9,820 nt of DNA from Comamonadaceae bacterium (GCA_947483455.1 CANKNK010000039.1:1-9820), one strand, 5' to 3'. Shown: positions 1-8,590, counted from the first letter of the stretch. Translations and numbers: made by a program. Notes: generated by a model from the sequence alone, not told the origin.

Positions 1-1199
1 ATGGCGTCCAAGTACATGCGGTCTCGCGTGACTTGAGGCGCTTTTTGGTATTCGTTAAACACCGAGCGGAAACGCTGTGCATCACCCTGGGCCTGGGCTA
101 CCACACGCGCTTTGTAAGCATCCGCTTCTTCCTTCAAACGGGCCGCAGAACCCACCGCGCGCGGTATCACATCGTTGGCATAGGCTTGGGCCTCATTTTT
201 CGCACGTTCGCGCTCCTGACCCGCTTTGAGCACATCGTCAAATGACGCCTGGACCTGCTCGGGCGGACGCACGCCGCCCTGCTGCAGGTTGATAGCGACT
301 ACTTCGATACCCACTTTGTAGCGATCCAAAATTTCTTGCATCATGGCGCGCACACGCGGGGCGATCTGGTCGCGCTCTTCGGACAAAGCCGCGTCCATTT
401 TCATCTTTCCCAGTACTTCGCGCACCGAGGTTTCCGCCGCTTGCACTACCGCGTCTGTGGGATTCTTGCTTTCAAACAAAAAGGCGCGTGCATCGCTTAA
501 GCGGTATTGCACCGCAAACTTAATGTCCAGAATATTCTCGTCCTGGGTCAGCATGGCCGACTCGCGCAAGCCGGTGGCTTTGAGCACGTTATCGCGACCT
601 ACATCGACCGAGCGGATTTGGGTGACGAACACCAATTCATGGCGCTGAATCGGGTAAGGCAAACGCCAGTTGAAGCCCGCATTCACCGTGGATTTATACC
701 GACCGAACTGCGTAATGACCGCCTGCTGGCCTTCTTGCACAATGAAAAAACCGGTCGCCAGCCATATCAAGACCAGCACCGCCACAATCAGTCCGCCACC
801 GATCTGGATATTTTTGAAATCTGGAGGCAAAGGACTGCCAGTTCCGCGTCCACCGCCACCGCGCTTGCCGCCGCCCATCCAAGCGTTCAATTTGCGGTTG
901 AAATCGCGCCACAGTTCATCCAAGTCCGGCGGGCCGGCATTAGCGCCCGGGCGTTGACCGGCACTGGGGCGGTCGTTAGCTGGGTTTTGAGGGGGTGGCG
1001 CTTCGGGGCGGGTATCCGGTTTGACTTCGGGGCGGCCTTGGGGGGAAGGTTCCTGGGGGTTGGCGGGCCCATGTTGCGCGCTACCGGAAGGAGATTTACC
1101 TTCATCCGAGCGGCCCCAACGGCTGTCATTGAGGTTGAACATGCCGCGCAAGCGCCCCACAATTCCGACAAAACTAAGCCTTGGCATTGAAAATTTCAT
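1..1199 (-). CDS. hflK: HflK, inner-membrane SPFH/band 7 protein, N-terminal part (cut by left window edge)
   Basis: HflK and HflC form a large membrane complex that encloses the FtsH protease and modulates its activity. The window holds 399 codons and the gene continues past base 1. Visible in order: a short conserved N-terminus (FNLNDSRWGR, residues 21-30), a Pro/Gly-rich low-complexity stretch (about 34-92), the PPDLDELWRDFNRKL segment shared with E. coli HflK (90-104), a Gly-rich patch (109-121), one membrane helix (about 133-153), then the SPFH domain from VQEGQQAVITQFGRY (154-168) with RPPEQVQASFDDV (311-323) and an Ala/Glu-rich coiled-coil-like region (about 325-380). The ATG at 1199 is chosen over an in-frame ATG at 1187 because AAGGT lies 6 bases upstream of it. 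The gene follows hflX by 39 bases; hflC is expected beyond the left edge. The identification is very secure. Confidence 0.97.
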   Translation of the reverse strand, partial: MKFSMPRLSFVGIVGRLRGMFNLNDSRWGRSDEGKSPSGSAQHGPANPQEPSPQGRPEVKPDTRPEAPPPQNPANDRPSAGQRPGANAGPPDLDELWRDFNRKLNAWMGGGKRGGGGRGTGSPLPPDFKNIQIGGGLIVAVLVLIWLATGFFIVQEGQQAVITQFGRYKSTVNAGFNWRLPYPIQRHELVFVTQIRSVDVGRDNVLKATGLRESAMLTQDENILDIKFAVQYRLSDARAFLFESKNPTDAVVQAAETSVREVLGKMKMDAALSEERDQIAPRVRAMMQEILDRYKVGIEVVAINLQQGGVRPPEQVQASFDDVLKAGQERERAKNEAQAYANDVIPRAVGSAARLKEEADAYKARVVAQAQGDAQRFRSVFNEYQKAPQVTRDRMYLDA

Positions 1200-1205
1200 T
1201 GTTAT

Positions 1206-1210
1206 ACCTT
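1206..1210 (-). promoter_or_regulatory. Ribosome binding site of hflK
   Basis: On the minus strand AAGGT ends 6 bases before the ATG at 1199. It supports that start over the internal ATG at 1187, which has no purine-rich sequence ahead of it. Confidence 0.6.
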
Positions 1211-1222
1211 GCGATGTGCACA

Positions 1223-1266
1223 CCCCGATTGTCCACAATTACGAGTCGGCCTCATGGACCACGGGG
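1223..1266 (-). other. Predicted mRNA hairpin spanning the hflX stop codon
   Basis: In the mRNA sense an outer stem CCCCG/CGGGG (1266-1262 with 1227-1223) encloses a small internal loop and an inner 8-pair stem, GUCCAUGA (1259-1252) with UUGUGGAC (1238-1231), two of whose pairs are G-U. The 13-base loop (1251-1239) contains the hflX UAA stop. No U-run follows, so it does not look like an intrinsic terminator. It ends about 12 bases before the hflK ribosome binding site. A role in stability, processing or hflK translation is only a guess. Confidence 0.4.
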
Positions 1267-2426
1267 GATTGGGGCTGACTGGGCGCAAAAATCGGGGTGC
1301 CGCTGGCGGCTCGCGCGAGCAAGCTGCGCAGCTGCGCGAGCCCGGTTCCGGCTTGCGCGCTCAGAAAGACCCGAGGCGTTCGCTGGCCATCGAGTTCGAA
1401 AAAATCGCCCATTTGTATGGGCAGACGGCCCTCGGGCAAGGCGTCGATCTTGTTAAACACCAATATTTGCGGCAATTTCTCGGCCCCTATCTCTGTCAAA
1501 ACACGCTGCACTTGCTCGATTTGCAGCATGTAATCCGGGTGGGACGCGTCCACTACATGCAACAGCAAGTCGGCATCCACGGCCTCTTGCAAGGTGGCCT
1601 GGAAGGCGTCCACCAAGCCATGCGGCAGATCGCGGATAAAGCCCACCGTATCGGACAGTGACACCGAGCGCTCAGCTTCACCTAAATAGAGTTGCCGGGT
1701 GGTGGTGTCGAGCGTGGCAAAGAGCTGGTCGGCGGCATAAGCCCGGGCCTTAACCAAGGCGTTAAACAGGGTGGACTTGCCCGCATTGGTATACCCGATG
1801 AGCGAGATGTTGAAGGCACCGCGGCGGTCGCGTTGTTTGCGCTGCGTCTGGCGTTGGCGCTTGACCTTGTCCAACTGCTCTTTGGTACGCTTGATGTTCG
1901 CGGCGATCATGCGCCGATCCAGTTCGATCTGGGTTTCGCCAGGGCCGCCTCGGGTACCGATGCCGCCACGCTGGCGCTCCAGATGCGACCAACGGCGTAC
2001 CAAACGGGTACTCAAATATTGCAGCCGCGCCAATTCGACTTGCAATTTGCCCTCATGGCTGCGGGCTCTTTGGGCGAATATCTCCAGAATCAAGAAGGTC
2101 CGGTCGTTCACCGGCATTTCCAATCGGCGCTCCAAGTTACGCTGCTGCCCCGGGCTGAGGCTTTGATCGAACAATACTTCCTGCGCGCCCAGGCTATGGG
2201 CCAGCAGCTTGATCTCGTCGGCTTTGCCGGTGCCTACAAACAAGGCGGCATCCGGGGCGCGGCGCTTGCAGACCATTCTGGCCACCGGCTCCATACCCGC
2301 AGTTTGCGCTAGTTGACCCAACTCATCCAGCGTGGAATCGAAATTCGCAAGGCCTAAATCGACACCCACCAAAATAGTGCGCGCGCTAAAGGGTTCTTGT
2401 TGCGAGGTCAAATCAGGTCTGCGCAC
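1239..2426 (-). CDS. hflX: GTPase HflX (ribosome-associated, ribosome-splitting factor)
   Basis: HflX is a translational GTPase of the Obg-HflX group that binds 50S/70S ribosomes and, in E. coli, splits stalled ribosomes after heat stress. The 395-residue protein has the N-terminal HflX domain (about 15-120), the signature stretch around RQRGGIGTRGGPGETQIELD (151-170), a charged helical linker (172-202) and the G domain: G1 GYTNAGKS (211-218), G2 around FATLDTTTR (236-244), G3 DTVG (259-262), G4 NKID (325-328) and G5 SAQAG (356-360). Length is somewhat below the 426 residues of E. coli HflX, mainly because the C-terminal tail is short. The GTG at 2426 is the only standard start between the upstream in-frame stop and the conserved domain; no good Shine-Dalgarno sequence precedes it, so translation may depend on hfq 33 bases upstream. 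The gene is intact. Confidence 0.97.
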   Translation of the reverse strand: MRRPDLTSQQEPFSARTILVGVDLGLANFDSTLDELGQLAQTAGMEPVARMVCKRRAPDAALFVGTGKADEIKLLAHSLGAQEVLFDQSLSPGQQRNLERRLEMPVNDRTFLILEIFAQRARSHEGKLQVELARLQYLSTRLVRRWSHLERQRGGIGTRGGPGETQIELDRRMIAANIKRTKEQLDKVKRQRQTQRKQRDRRGAFNISLIGYTNAGKSTLFNALVKARAYAADQLFATLDTTTRQLYLGEAERSVSLSDTVGFIRDLPHGLVDAFQATLQEAVDADLLLHVVDASHPDYMLQIEQVQRVLTEIGAEKLPQILVFNKIDALPEGRLPIQMGDFFELDGQRTPRVFLSAQAGTGLAQLRSLLARAASGTPIFAPSQPQSPVVHEADS

Positions 2427-2428
2427 GC

Positions 2429-2448
2429 AGCAGCCCGACAGGGCCGCC
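2429..2448 (-). other. GC-rich hairpin directly before the hflX start codon
   Basis: In the mRNA GCGGCCC (2447-2441) pairs with GGGCUGC (2436-2430) around a UGUC tetraloop (2440-2437), including one G-U pair. A further G-U pair, 2448 with 2429, is possible. The hairpin ends only 2-3 bases before the GTG at 2426 and covers the place where a ribosome binding site would lie. The pairing is read directly from the sequence; any regulatory role is inference. Confidence 0.45.
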
Positions 2449-2459
2449 CGGTAGCGATA

Positions 2460-2708
2460 TCAAGGAGCGTCCGTGCCTTCGGCAGGCGTCAACGCGAAAT
2501 TGACGGCGCGACCAGGCACGATGGTGGATATCGCGTGCTTGTACACCATTTGGGTCACGGTGTTTCGCAGCAAAACCACGTACTGGTCGAACGATTCAAT
2601 CTGTCCCTGCAGCTTGATACCGTTGACCAAATACACCGACACGGGGACGTGCTCGCGGCGCAATGCGTTGAGAAAGGGGTCTTGAAGAAGTTGACTTTTG
2701 TTGTTCAC
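2460..2708 (-). CDS. hfq: RNA chaperone Hfq
   Basis: Hfq is a hexameric Sm-like ring that stabilises small RNAs and pairs them with target mRNAs. The 82-residue protein covers the whole Sm core: [35 protein letters not shown] (Sm1 region) and the Sm2 motif MVYKHAIS (residues 54-61), followed by a short tail of about 12 residues, shorter than in E. coli. The rim patch reads RREH where E. coli has RRER, a change I recall from other betaproteobacteria. The start is the GTG at 2708, because similarity begins at its second codon and CGGA lies at suitable distance. A longer in-frame reading from a GTG at 2753 would add 15 unrelated residues. The gene starts 107 bases after der and is followed by hflX in the usual hfq-hflX-hflK order. 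Confidence 0.97.
   Translation of the reverse strand: MNNKSQLLQDPFLNALRREHVPVSVYLVNGIKLQGQIESFDQYVVLLRNTVTQMVYKHAISTIVPGRAVNFALTPAEGTDAP
2694..2705 (-). promoter_or_regulatory. Possible Hfq-binding ARN tract at the start of hfq
   Basis: Codons 2-5 of hfq read AAC AAC AAA AGU, four consecutive A-purine-any triplets directly after the start codon. The distal face of Hfq is known to bind ARN repeats, and E. coli Hfq represses its own mRNA through its 5' region. A similar feedback site here is inferred, not shown. The tract also simply encodes the usual NNKS N-terminus. Confidence 0.25.
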
Positions 2709-2715
2709 GATATTT

Positions 2716-2719
2716 TCCG
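2716..2719 (-). promoter_or_regulatory. Ribosome binding site of hfq
   Basis: CGGA on the minus strand lies 7 bases before the GTG at 2708. It is a modest match to the Shine-Dalgarno consensus, but together with the protein similarity it settles the start. Confidence 0.45.
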
Positions 2720-2743
2720 TGTTGAAAGTAATAAGAACGGTTG

Positions 2744-2772
2744 AAGATACCACATTGGCAAGGGATTTTCAT
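2744..2772 (-). promoter_or_regulatory. Candidate hfq promoter with extended -10
   Basis: In the der-hfq gap the minus strand carries ATGAAA (2772-2767, 4 of 6 matches to TTGACA), a 17-base spacer, and TATCTT (2749-2744, 4 of 6 matches to TATAAT) preceded by TGG, which fits an extended -10 element. Transcription would start near 2737, leaving a leader of about 29 bases. This is the only promoter-like site I can propose, and its position at the only sizeable gap makes sense. A competing arrangement, TTGCCA (2761-2756) with TCTTAT 19 bases further on, has poor spacing. Confidence 0.3.
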
Positions 2773-2778
2773 CGCCCG

Positions 2779-2796
2779 CAGTCAATAGGGGGACTG
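2779..2796 (-). other. Small dyad between der and hfq
   Basis: CAGTC (2796-2792) can pair with GACTG (2783-2779) around an 8-base loop, 20 bases after the der stop codon. The 5-pair stem is weak and no T-run follows, so it is not a convincing intrinsic terminator. The rest of the 107-base gap shows only the candidate promoter and ribosome binding site of hfq. Confidence 0.2.
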
Positions 2797-2815
2797 AAGA
2801 TTGGCGGCTCGCTAG

Positions 2816-4153
2816 TCAATCCTTGTCCGCATAGGGGTTAGCTGCAGACTTCATTTGGATACGCAAGGGTGTGCCCACCAGGTTGAATTCTTTGCGGAAA
2901 CGCCCTTCAAGGAATCGTTTGTAGGTCTCAGTCACATGTTCTAGCGAATTGCCATGGACCACAATAATTGGCGGATTCATACCGCCTTGGTGCGCATAAC
3001 GCAACTTAGGTCGGTACATTCCTGTTTTCTTAGGCGTCTGAAACTGCACGGCCTCCAAAAGCAAGCGCGTCAGCACGGGCGTAGACATTTTGCAGTTGGC
3101 CGCACGATGCGCCTGTGCTATCGAATCCCATACCGGCCCCAAGCCTTGGCGTTTGCGCGCAGAAATCAAATGCAAGGCTGCAAACTTTAAAAATCCCAAA
3201 CGGGTTTCGAGCGAACGCTTGACCAGTTCGCGCTGGTATTCGTCCACCGCATCCCATTTGTTGACGGCTACCACCACCGCACGCCCCGACTCCAAGATAT
3301 AGCCCGCAATATGGGCGTCCTGGTCGGTCACGCCGTCCATCGCATCGATCAATAGCAAGACCACGCTGGCCGATTCAATCGCTTGCAAGGTTTTGACTAC
3401 CGAAAACTTTTCGATGGCTTCAAATACTTTGCCTTTTCGGCGCAAACCCGCGGTGTCAATCAGTTCAAATTTTTGCCCACCACGCTCAAAGGGAATGGAA
3501 ATCGTATCGCGCGTGGTGCCCGGCAGGTCAAAGGCGACCAGACGCTCTTCTCCCAGCCAGGTGTTTATCAGCGTAGATTTACCCACATTCGGGCGCCCGG
3601 CTACTGCCAGCTTGATGGCACCGGGGTTACTTTCATCAGGCTCTAGCGCATCCGGGTCAGGAGCGAAAGGCGCCATCACTTGGTCCATCAAGGTGCGGAT
3701 GCCTTGCCCGTGGGCCGCAGAAACCGCTATGACCGCACCCAAGCCCAGTTCATAAAACTCGCCAAACTGCGTGCTCTCCGTCATGCCTTCGGCTTTATTG
3801 GCCACCACATAGCTGGTTTTGCCCAGACGGCGCAGGTATTTGGCAATCTCGTAATCTTGCGCCGATACGCCGCCCCGGGCATCCACGATAAAAAGCACTG
3901 CATCGGCTTCCGCCACGGCTTGGCGGGTCTGCTTGGCCATCTCTTTGAAGATACCAGTCGTCGCATCGGGTTCAAAACCGCCGGTATCCACCACAATGAT
4001 TTCTTGCTTACCGTGTTTCGCATTGCCGTAGTGGCGGTCGCGCGTCAATCCCGCGAAGTCCGCAACAATGGCATCACGGCTTTTCGTCAAGCGATTGAAT
4101 AGGGTCGACTTGCCTACGTTAGGCCTGCCGACCAGAGCGATGACCGGTTTCAT
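2816..4153 (-). CDS. der: Ribosome biogenesis GTPase Der (EngA), two tandem G domains
   Basis: Der is an essential bacterial GTPase needed for late maturation of the 50S subunit. The 445-residue protein has the diagnostic layout: first G domain with GRPNVGKS (9-16), DTGG (56-59) and NKAE (119-122); an acidic linker (about 163-175); second G domain with GRPNVGKS (186-193), PGTTRDT (211-217), DTAG (233-236) and NKWD (298-301); and a KH-like C-terminal domain (about 355-438) containing [11 protein letters not shown]. The first G4 motif has Glu where E. coli has Asp, a variant I believe is usual in betaproteobacteria. The ATG at 4153 is chosen because family similarity starts at [12 protein letters not shown]; an in-frame extension of 38 codons upstream would run back into bamB and has no family-like content. 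The Shine-Dalgarno sequence is weak (GGGCC), and the bamB stop lies 19 bases upstream, which suggests coupling. Confidence 0.97.
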   Translation of the reverse strand: MKPVIALVGRPNVGKSTLFNRLTKSRDAIVADFAGLTRDRHYGNAKHGKQEIIVVDTGGFEPDATTGIFKEMAKQTRQAVAEADAVLFIVDARGGVSAQDYEIAKYLRRLGKTSYVVANKAEGMTESTQFGEFYELGLGAVIAVSAAHGQGIRTLMDQVMAPFAPDPDALEPDESNPGAIKLAVAGRPNVGKSTLINTWLGEERLVAFDLPGTTRDTISIPFERGGQKFELIDTAGLRRKGKVFEAIEKFSVVKTLQAIESASVVLLLIDAMDGVTDQDAHIAGYILESGRAVVVAVNKWDAVDEYQRELVKRSLETRLGFLKFAALHLISARKRQGLGPVWDSIAQAHRAANCKMSTPVLTRLLLEAVQFQTPKKTGMYRPKLRYAHQGGMNPPIIVVHGNSLEHVTETYKRFLEGRFRKEFNLVGTPLRIQMKSAANPYADKD

Positions 4154-4172
4154 ACAGCGCTGGCCCAATGGC

Positions 4173-5309
4173 CTATTGCGGCCTGTACCCGATGACGTTA
4201 CCGCGCTGGGTGATGACCACCCAGGTCGAAGCAAGCCACATAGGCGCGGAAACAATAGCGGAGCCATCGGTGCTGAGGCGATTTAACAGCTTACCGTCTG
4301 TGGGAGAAAGAAAGTGCAGATTGCCGTCACCGTCCCCCAGTAGCAAAGCACCACCTGCCAGAGTGGGGCCGCTCACACTGCGAAAACGCAATTTTTCATT
4401 GGTCCACAATTTTTCCCCATCAGCGCGGCGCCATGCGATGACCTTGCCATCGCTTTCCGTGCCGAACACGGTCTGGGCATCACCGCCAATACCCGAAGCG
4501 CCAGAGGCGGATTTATTCCACACACTGCGACCGCTACGTGCGTCGACACACGCGACGGCATACTGAAATGCGCGCAAACATACGGAATCGGCGACACGGC
4601 TTACACCCGAGACCAAATCAGCCAAGCGCTCCACCTCGTTCACCCCTCGCCCGCTGGCTACTTGTATATCCCAACGTAGCGATCCATTTTGAGGGTTTAG
4701 CCCGAGCAAGCGACCACCCTGCGCAGCCAGCAAGGTATCGCCGACCGCGGTCAATAAACCAGCCTGCCCCAGCAACAAGGATTCACCTGAACGCTGCTGC
4801 GTCCAGATTTTGCGTCCGTTTGCCGCATCAAAGGCATAGACCGTGCGGTCAGCGGCCAATACGAATACCCGCTCACCTGCCACCAAGGGCGCGGTAACTA
4901 CCAGCGAAGGAATCTTCTGACGCCATAACTCTTTTTGCTCGCTTTGGACAATCAATTGGTTGTCCCGGCTTACGACCGCGACGAACTGTTTGTCGGCACC
5001 TACGCCAGCGCTCAGCGTTTGGCCGGTACTGACTCGGGCACGTACTTGACCGCTGGCGGCATCAATCAGGCTCAGGTCGCCTTGGCTGGCCGCAGCCCAT
5101 AGCATTGCGCCGACCGGACGCATCTCCAGGGAGGAGGCCGTAGCACCCAGATTGACGCGCCATACTTCCTTAACGGCAAGGATAGCGGGGTTGGCCTCCA
5201 AGGGCTCGGGTTTGGGTTTGTCAAAACTGGCACAGGCACCCAGTGCGAGCACCACGGAGCAAGCGCACACCACAAACAGGCCGCGCAAAAAAGAGTTGCT
5301 CAGTACCAT
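4173..5309 (-). CDS. bamB: Outer-membrane assembly lipoprotein BamB
   Basis: BamB is a periplasmic lipoprotein of the BAM complex; it is anchored in the outer membrane and supports BamA in inserting beta-barrel proteins. The 378-residue precursor starts with a lipoprotein signal: a short N-region with one Arg, a hydrophobic core (about 11-24) and the lipobox LGAC, so Cys26 should be the lipidated first residue. The mature part shows repeated beta-propeller blades of PQQ/quinoprotein type, for example [13 protein letters not shown] (157-169), [13 protein letters not shown] (201-213), [13 protein letters not shown] (252-264) and [13 protein letters not shown] (290-302), plus the conserved loop [13 protein letters not shown] (220-232). 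The length fits the family. The ATG at 5309 shares one base with the TAA of the upstream gene (TAATG), with GAGGG ahead of it, so translation is probably coupled. Confidence 0.96.
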   Translation of the reverse strand: MVLSNSFLRGLFVVCACSVVLALGACASFDKPKPEPLEANPAILAVKEVWRVNLGATASSLEMRPVGAMLWAAASQGDLSLIDAASGQVRARVSTGQTLSAGVGADKQFVAVVSRDNQLIVQSEQKELWRQKIPSLVVTAPLVAGERVFVLAADRTVYAFDAANGRKIWTQQRSGESLLLGQAGLLTAVGDTLLAAQGGRLLGLNPQNGSLRWDIQVASGRGVNEVERLADLVSGVSRVADSVCLRAFQYAVACVDARSGRSVWNKSASGASGIGGDAQTVFGTESDGKVIAWRRADGEKLWTNEKLRFRSVSGPTLAGGALLLGDGDGNLHFLSPTDGKLLNRLSTDGSAIVSAPMWLASTWVVITQRGNVIGYRPQ

Positions 5310-5989
5310 TATTTCAAGCCCTCAGCCACTTTGGGAGCAGCAAGCGCCTCTGGGTCCACGCCCAGCGCGTTGAGCTTGACCTGTATCACACGCCGGTATT
5401 GCGCACGTTCTTCTAATTTTTGGTAGGCCACCAAATAGGCCGCTTTCGCCTCGACACGCTTATCTTGTATCGCCAAAATATCGCCTTTGCGATCGGCCAC
5501 CAGCGCCGCAAATGCTTCGTCTGCCACGCCGTCGAGCAGCGTCATTGCCTTGGCATAGTCTTTGGCATCGAAGTAGATATTGGCCAAACGCAAGCGAGCG
5601 ATAGCAGCGTAGCCCTCGTCGCCGGATTTATCCACCACCCACTGCAAAGCCGTTTTGGCAGTATCGAGCTCACCTTTGTCGCTGGCTTGGCGCGCCAAGG
5701 CTAGGCCTGCCTGTTGGGTATAGGTGGCCGACGCATAGCGCTCTTTCATATCCGAAAAAGTTCGCTGCGCCATCGCCAAATCGCCTGCTGCGACCGACTT
5801 GCTCATTTCATCGAACATGGCCGCCGACTGCGCCGCCTGGCTGCGCTGCCGGTAGTGGTAGCCGTTCCAAGCGGCGACGGCGCCCAGTACGACGATCAGC
5901 AGCCCAGTGATCAGGTTGCCGTATTGGTTCCAGAAATGCTTGAGCTGGTCAAGCTGTTCTTGTTCTTCAAGGTCTAATTGGTTGGCCAT
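5309..5989 (-). CDS. yfgM: YfgM-like membrane protein with periplasmic TPR-like domain
   Basis: This 226-residue protein has a short charged cytoplasmic N-terminus (DLEEQEQLDQLKHFW, residues 6-20), one membrane helix (about 24-41), and a long, mostly helical domain with degenerate tetratricopeptide-like repeats (about 55-205), for example RLANIYFDAKDYAKAMTLL. That layout, and its place between hisS and bamB, matches E. coli YfgM. YfgM associates with the SecYEG translocon and the chaperone PpiD and helps hand proteins over to periplasmic chaperones. The same role here is inferred from family and context, since sequence conservation is limited. The ATG at 5989 lies 12 bases after the hisS stop, with only a weak ribosome binding site, and the 3' end overlaps bamB by one base. 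Confidence 0.88.
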   Translation of the reverse strand: MANQLDLEEQEQLDQLKHFWNQYGNLITGLLIVVLGAVAAWNGYHYRQRSQAAQSAAMFDEMSKSVAAGDLAMAQRTFSDMKERYASATYTQQAGLALARQASDKGELDTAKTALQWVVDKSGDEGYAAIARLRLANIYFDAKDYAKAMTLLDGVADEAFAALVADRKGDILAIQDKRVEAKAAYLVAYQKLEERAQYRRVIQVKLNALGVDPEALAAPKVAEGLK

Positions 5990-6001
5990 GGCAATACGTG
6001 G

Positions 6002-7315
6002 TTAAGCCTCGGATTGTAGGCTTTGCGCCCATTGGGCCCAATCGGCCAGCGCTACCGTACGCTGCAGGGTCGATGCGTTGCGCAAGTCTTTGATGCTCAG
6101 CTTGCCACCAGCCATTTCGTCGGCGCCAAACACCAGGGCATAGCGCGCACCGGATGCATCCGCCTTTTTGAACTGAGATTTCATACTTGCCATGGAGCCG
6201 TCCGCGCTGGCGTGCAATTGCACAGACACGCCAATGCCTCGCAACTGCTCTAGGGTGTGCAGCGCAGCGGGCAGAAAATTTTGATCGGTAACCACGGCAA
6301 ACGCATCCGGCGCTGGCTGCGCGCTTTGAACACCCTGCGCTTTGAGCAACTCCAGCAAGCGCTCCATCCCCAGCGCCCAACCCACGGCCGGCGCGGGTTT
6401 GCCCCCGACCTCCTCGATCAAATAGTCATAGCGCCCGCCGCCGCATATGGTCCCCTGAGACCCTAGCTCGGTAGTGACAAACTCAAATACCGTGAGGTTG
6501 TAATAGTCCATACCGCGCACCAGGCGGGGGTTGATGACATAGTCGACACCACTAGCCTTCAGGATGCCTAGCACCGCATCCAAATGCGCGCGTGATGCAT
6601 CGCCCTGGAAGTCCATGAGCCGTGGCGCTGCCTCAATCACGGCCTGCATAGCCGGGTTTTTGCTATCGAGTAGGCGCAATGGGTTCAGTTGCAGACGGCG
6701 ACGCGAGTCAGCGTCCAAGACTTCATAGTGCTGTTCAAAATAGGCAATCAAGGCGGCACGGTGCAATTTACGCTCATCGGGCTGGCCCAGGTTGTTGATG
6801 TGCAATTGCACCCCTTGGATGCCCAATTCTTTCCACAGCGCATGCGCCATCAAAATGAGCTCGGCGTCGACTTCCGGCCCGGCAAAGCCCAGGGCTTCGG
6901 CACCAATTTGGTAGAACTGGCGGTAACGACCACGCTGCGGACGCTCGTGACGAAACATGGGGCCGATGTAGAACAAGCGTTTGCCGCCGTTGTACAAAAG
7001 GTTGTGCTCCACGACAGCGCGCACCAAGCCGGCAGTGTTCTCGGGGCGCAGGGTCAGGTGCTCGCCGTTCAATCGGTCTTCAAAGGAATACATTTCCTTT
7101 TCAACAATGTCCGTCACCTCGCCCAGGCCGCGAACAAACAGTGCGGTAGGTTCGACAATCGGCGTGCGGATACTCTCGTACGCATAACGCCGCATCAAGG
7201 CGCGAACGCGACGCTCCAAGTCTTCCCAGCGCGCTGACTCCGGCGGCAGGATGTCGTTCATGCCTTTGACAGCCACCAGACGTTCCGCCCTGCGTGGCGA
7301 TGTAACTTGATTCAT
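6002..7315 (-). CDS. hisS: Histidine--tRNA ligase (HisRS)
   Basis: HisRS charges tRNA-His with histidine in the cytoplasm. The 437-residue protein is a complete class II synthetase: KGMNDILPP near the N-terminus (17-25), [14 protein letters not shown] (87-100), motif 2 with [14 protein letters not shown] (121-134), the histidine-specific [15 protein letters not shown] (265-279), the Gly-rich CGGGRYDYL (291-299), motif 3 with [13 protein letters not shown] (312-324), and a C-terminal anticodon-binding domain (about 335-430). The ATG at 7315 gives a normal N-terminus. An in-frame extension of 27 codons would overlap the end of ispG and has no HisRS character. No clear Shine-Dalgarno sequence precedes this ATG, but the ispG stop lies only 10 bases upstream, so reinitiation after ispG is plausible. 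Confidence 0.97.
   Translation of the reverse strand: MNQVTSPRRAERLVAVKGMNDILPPESARWEDLERRVRALMRRYAYESIRTPIVEPTALFVRGLGEVTDIVEKEMYSFEDRLNGEHLTLRPENTAGLVRAVVEHNLLYNGGKRLFYIGPMFRHERPQRGRYRQFYQIGAEALGFAGPEVDAELILMAHALWKELGIQGVQLHINNLGQPDERKLHRAALIAYFEQHYEVLDADSRRRLQLNPLRLLDSKNPAMQAVIEAAPRLMDFQGDASRAHLDAVLGILKASGVDYVINPRLVRGMDYYNLTVFEFVTTELGSQGTICGGGRYDYLIEEVGGKPAPAVGWALGMERLLELLKAQGVQSAQPAPDAFAVVTDQNFLPAALHTLEQLRGIGVSVQLHASADGSMASMKSQFKKADASGARYALVFGADEMAGGKLSIKDLRNASTLQRTVALADWAQWAQSLQSEA
6004..6023 (-). other. Small hairpin at the hisS stop codon
   Basis: AAGCCU (6023-6018) pairs perfectly with AGGCUU (6009-6004) around an 8-base loop and reaches into the hisS TAA stop. The stem has 6 pairs and no U-run follows, so it is unlikely to stop transcription. 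It may be chance. Confidence 0.2.
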
Positions 7316-7325
7316 AAGATTTGTG

Positions 7326-8590
<1,265 letters not shown>

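Noticed and set aside
507..1190. Long plus-strand open frame (227 codons) opposite hflK
   Set aside because: It lies antisense to an unmistakable hflK, shows no recognisable domain and has an Arg/Ala-rich composition typical of a shadow frame in GC-rich DNA.
1221..1299. Perfect 10-base inverted repeat CACCCCGATT / AATCGGGGTG with 59 bases between
   Set aside because: About one such pair is expected by chance in a window of this size, and one arm competes with the better local hairpin at 1223-1266.
1692..2312. Plus-strand open frame (206 codons) opposite hflX
   Set aside because: It is antisense to conserved HflX motifs, has no family features and no convincing ribosome binding site.
2429..2462. 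Hairpin 12 bases after the hfq UGA considered as a selenocysteine (SECIS-like) element
   Set aside because: The UGA sits at the normal end of Hfq and the hairpin lacks the bulge and loop features and close spacing of a bacterial SECIS. Neither Hfq nor HflX is a known selenoprotein.
4154..4267. 38-codon N-terminal extension of der
   Set aside because: It overlaps the end of bamB in another frame, and Der proteins start at the [12 protein letters not shown] segment, so the internal ATG at 4153 is the real start.
6031..6042. Perfect 12-base palindrome ATTGGGCCCAAT in hisS
   Set aside because: It comes from the coding of a repeated Trp-Ala-Gln near the HisRS C-terminus. It is short, within a gene and has no partner elements, so it is probably incidental.
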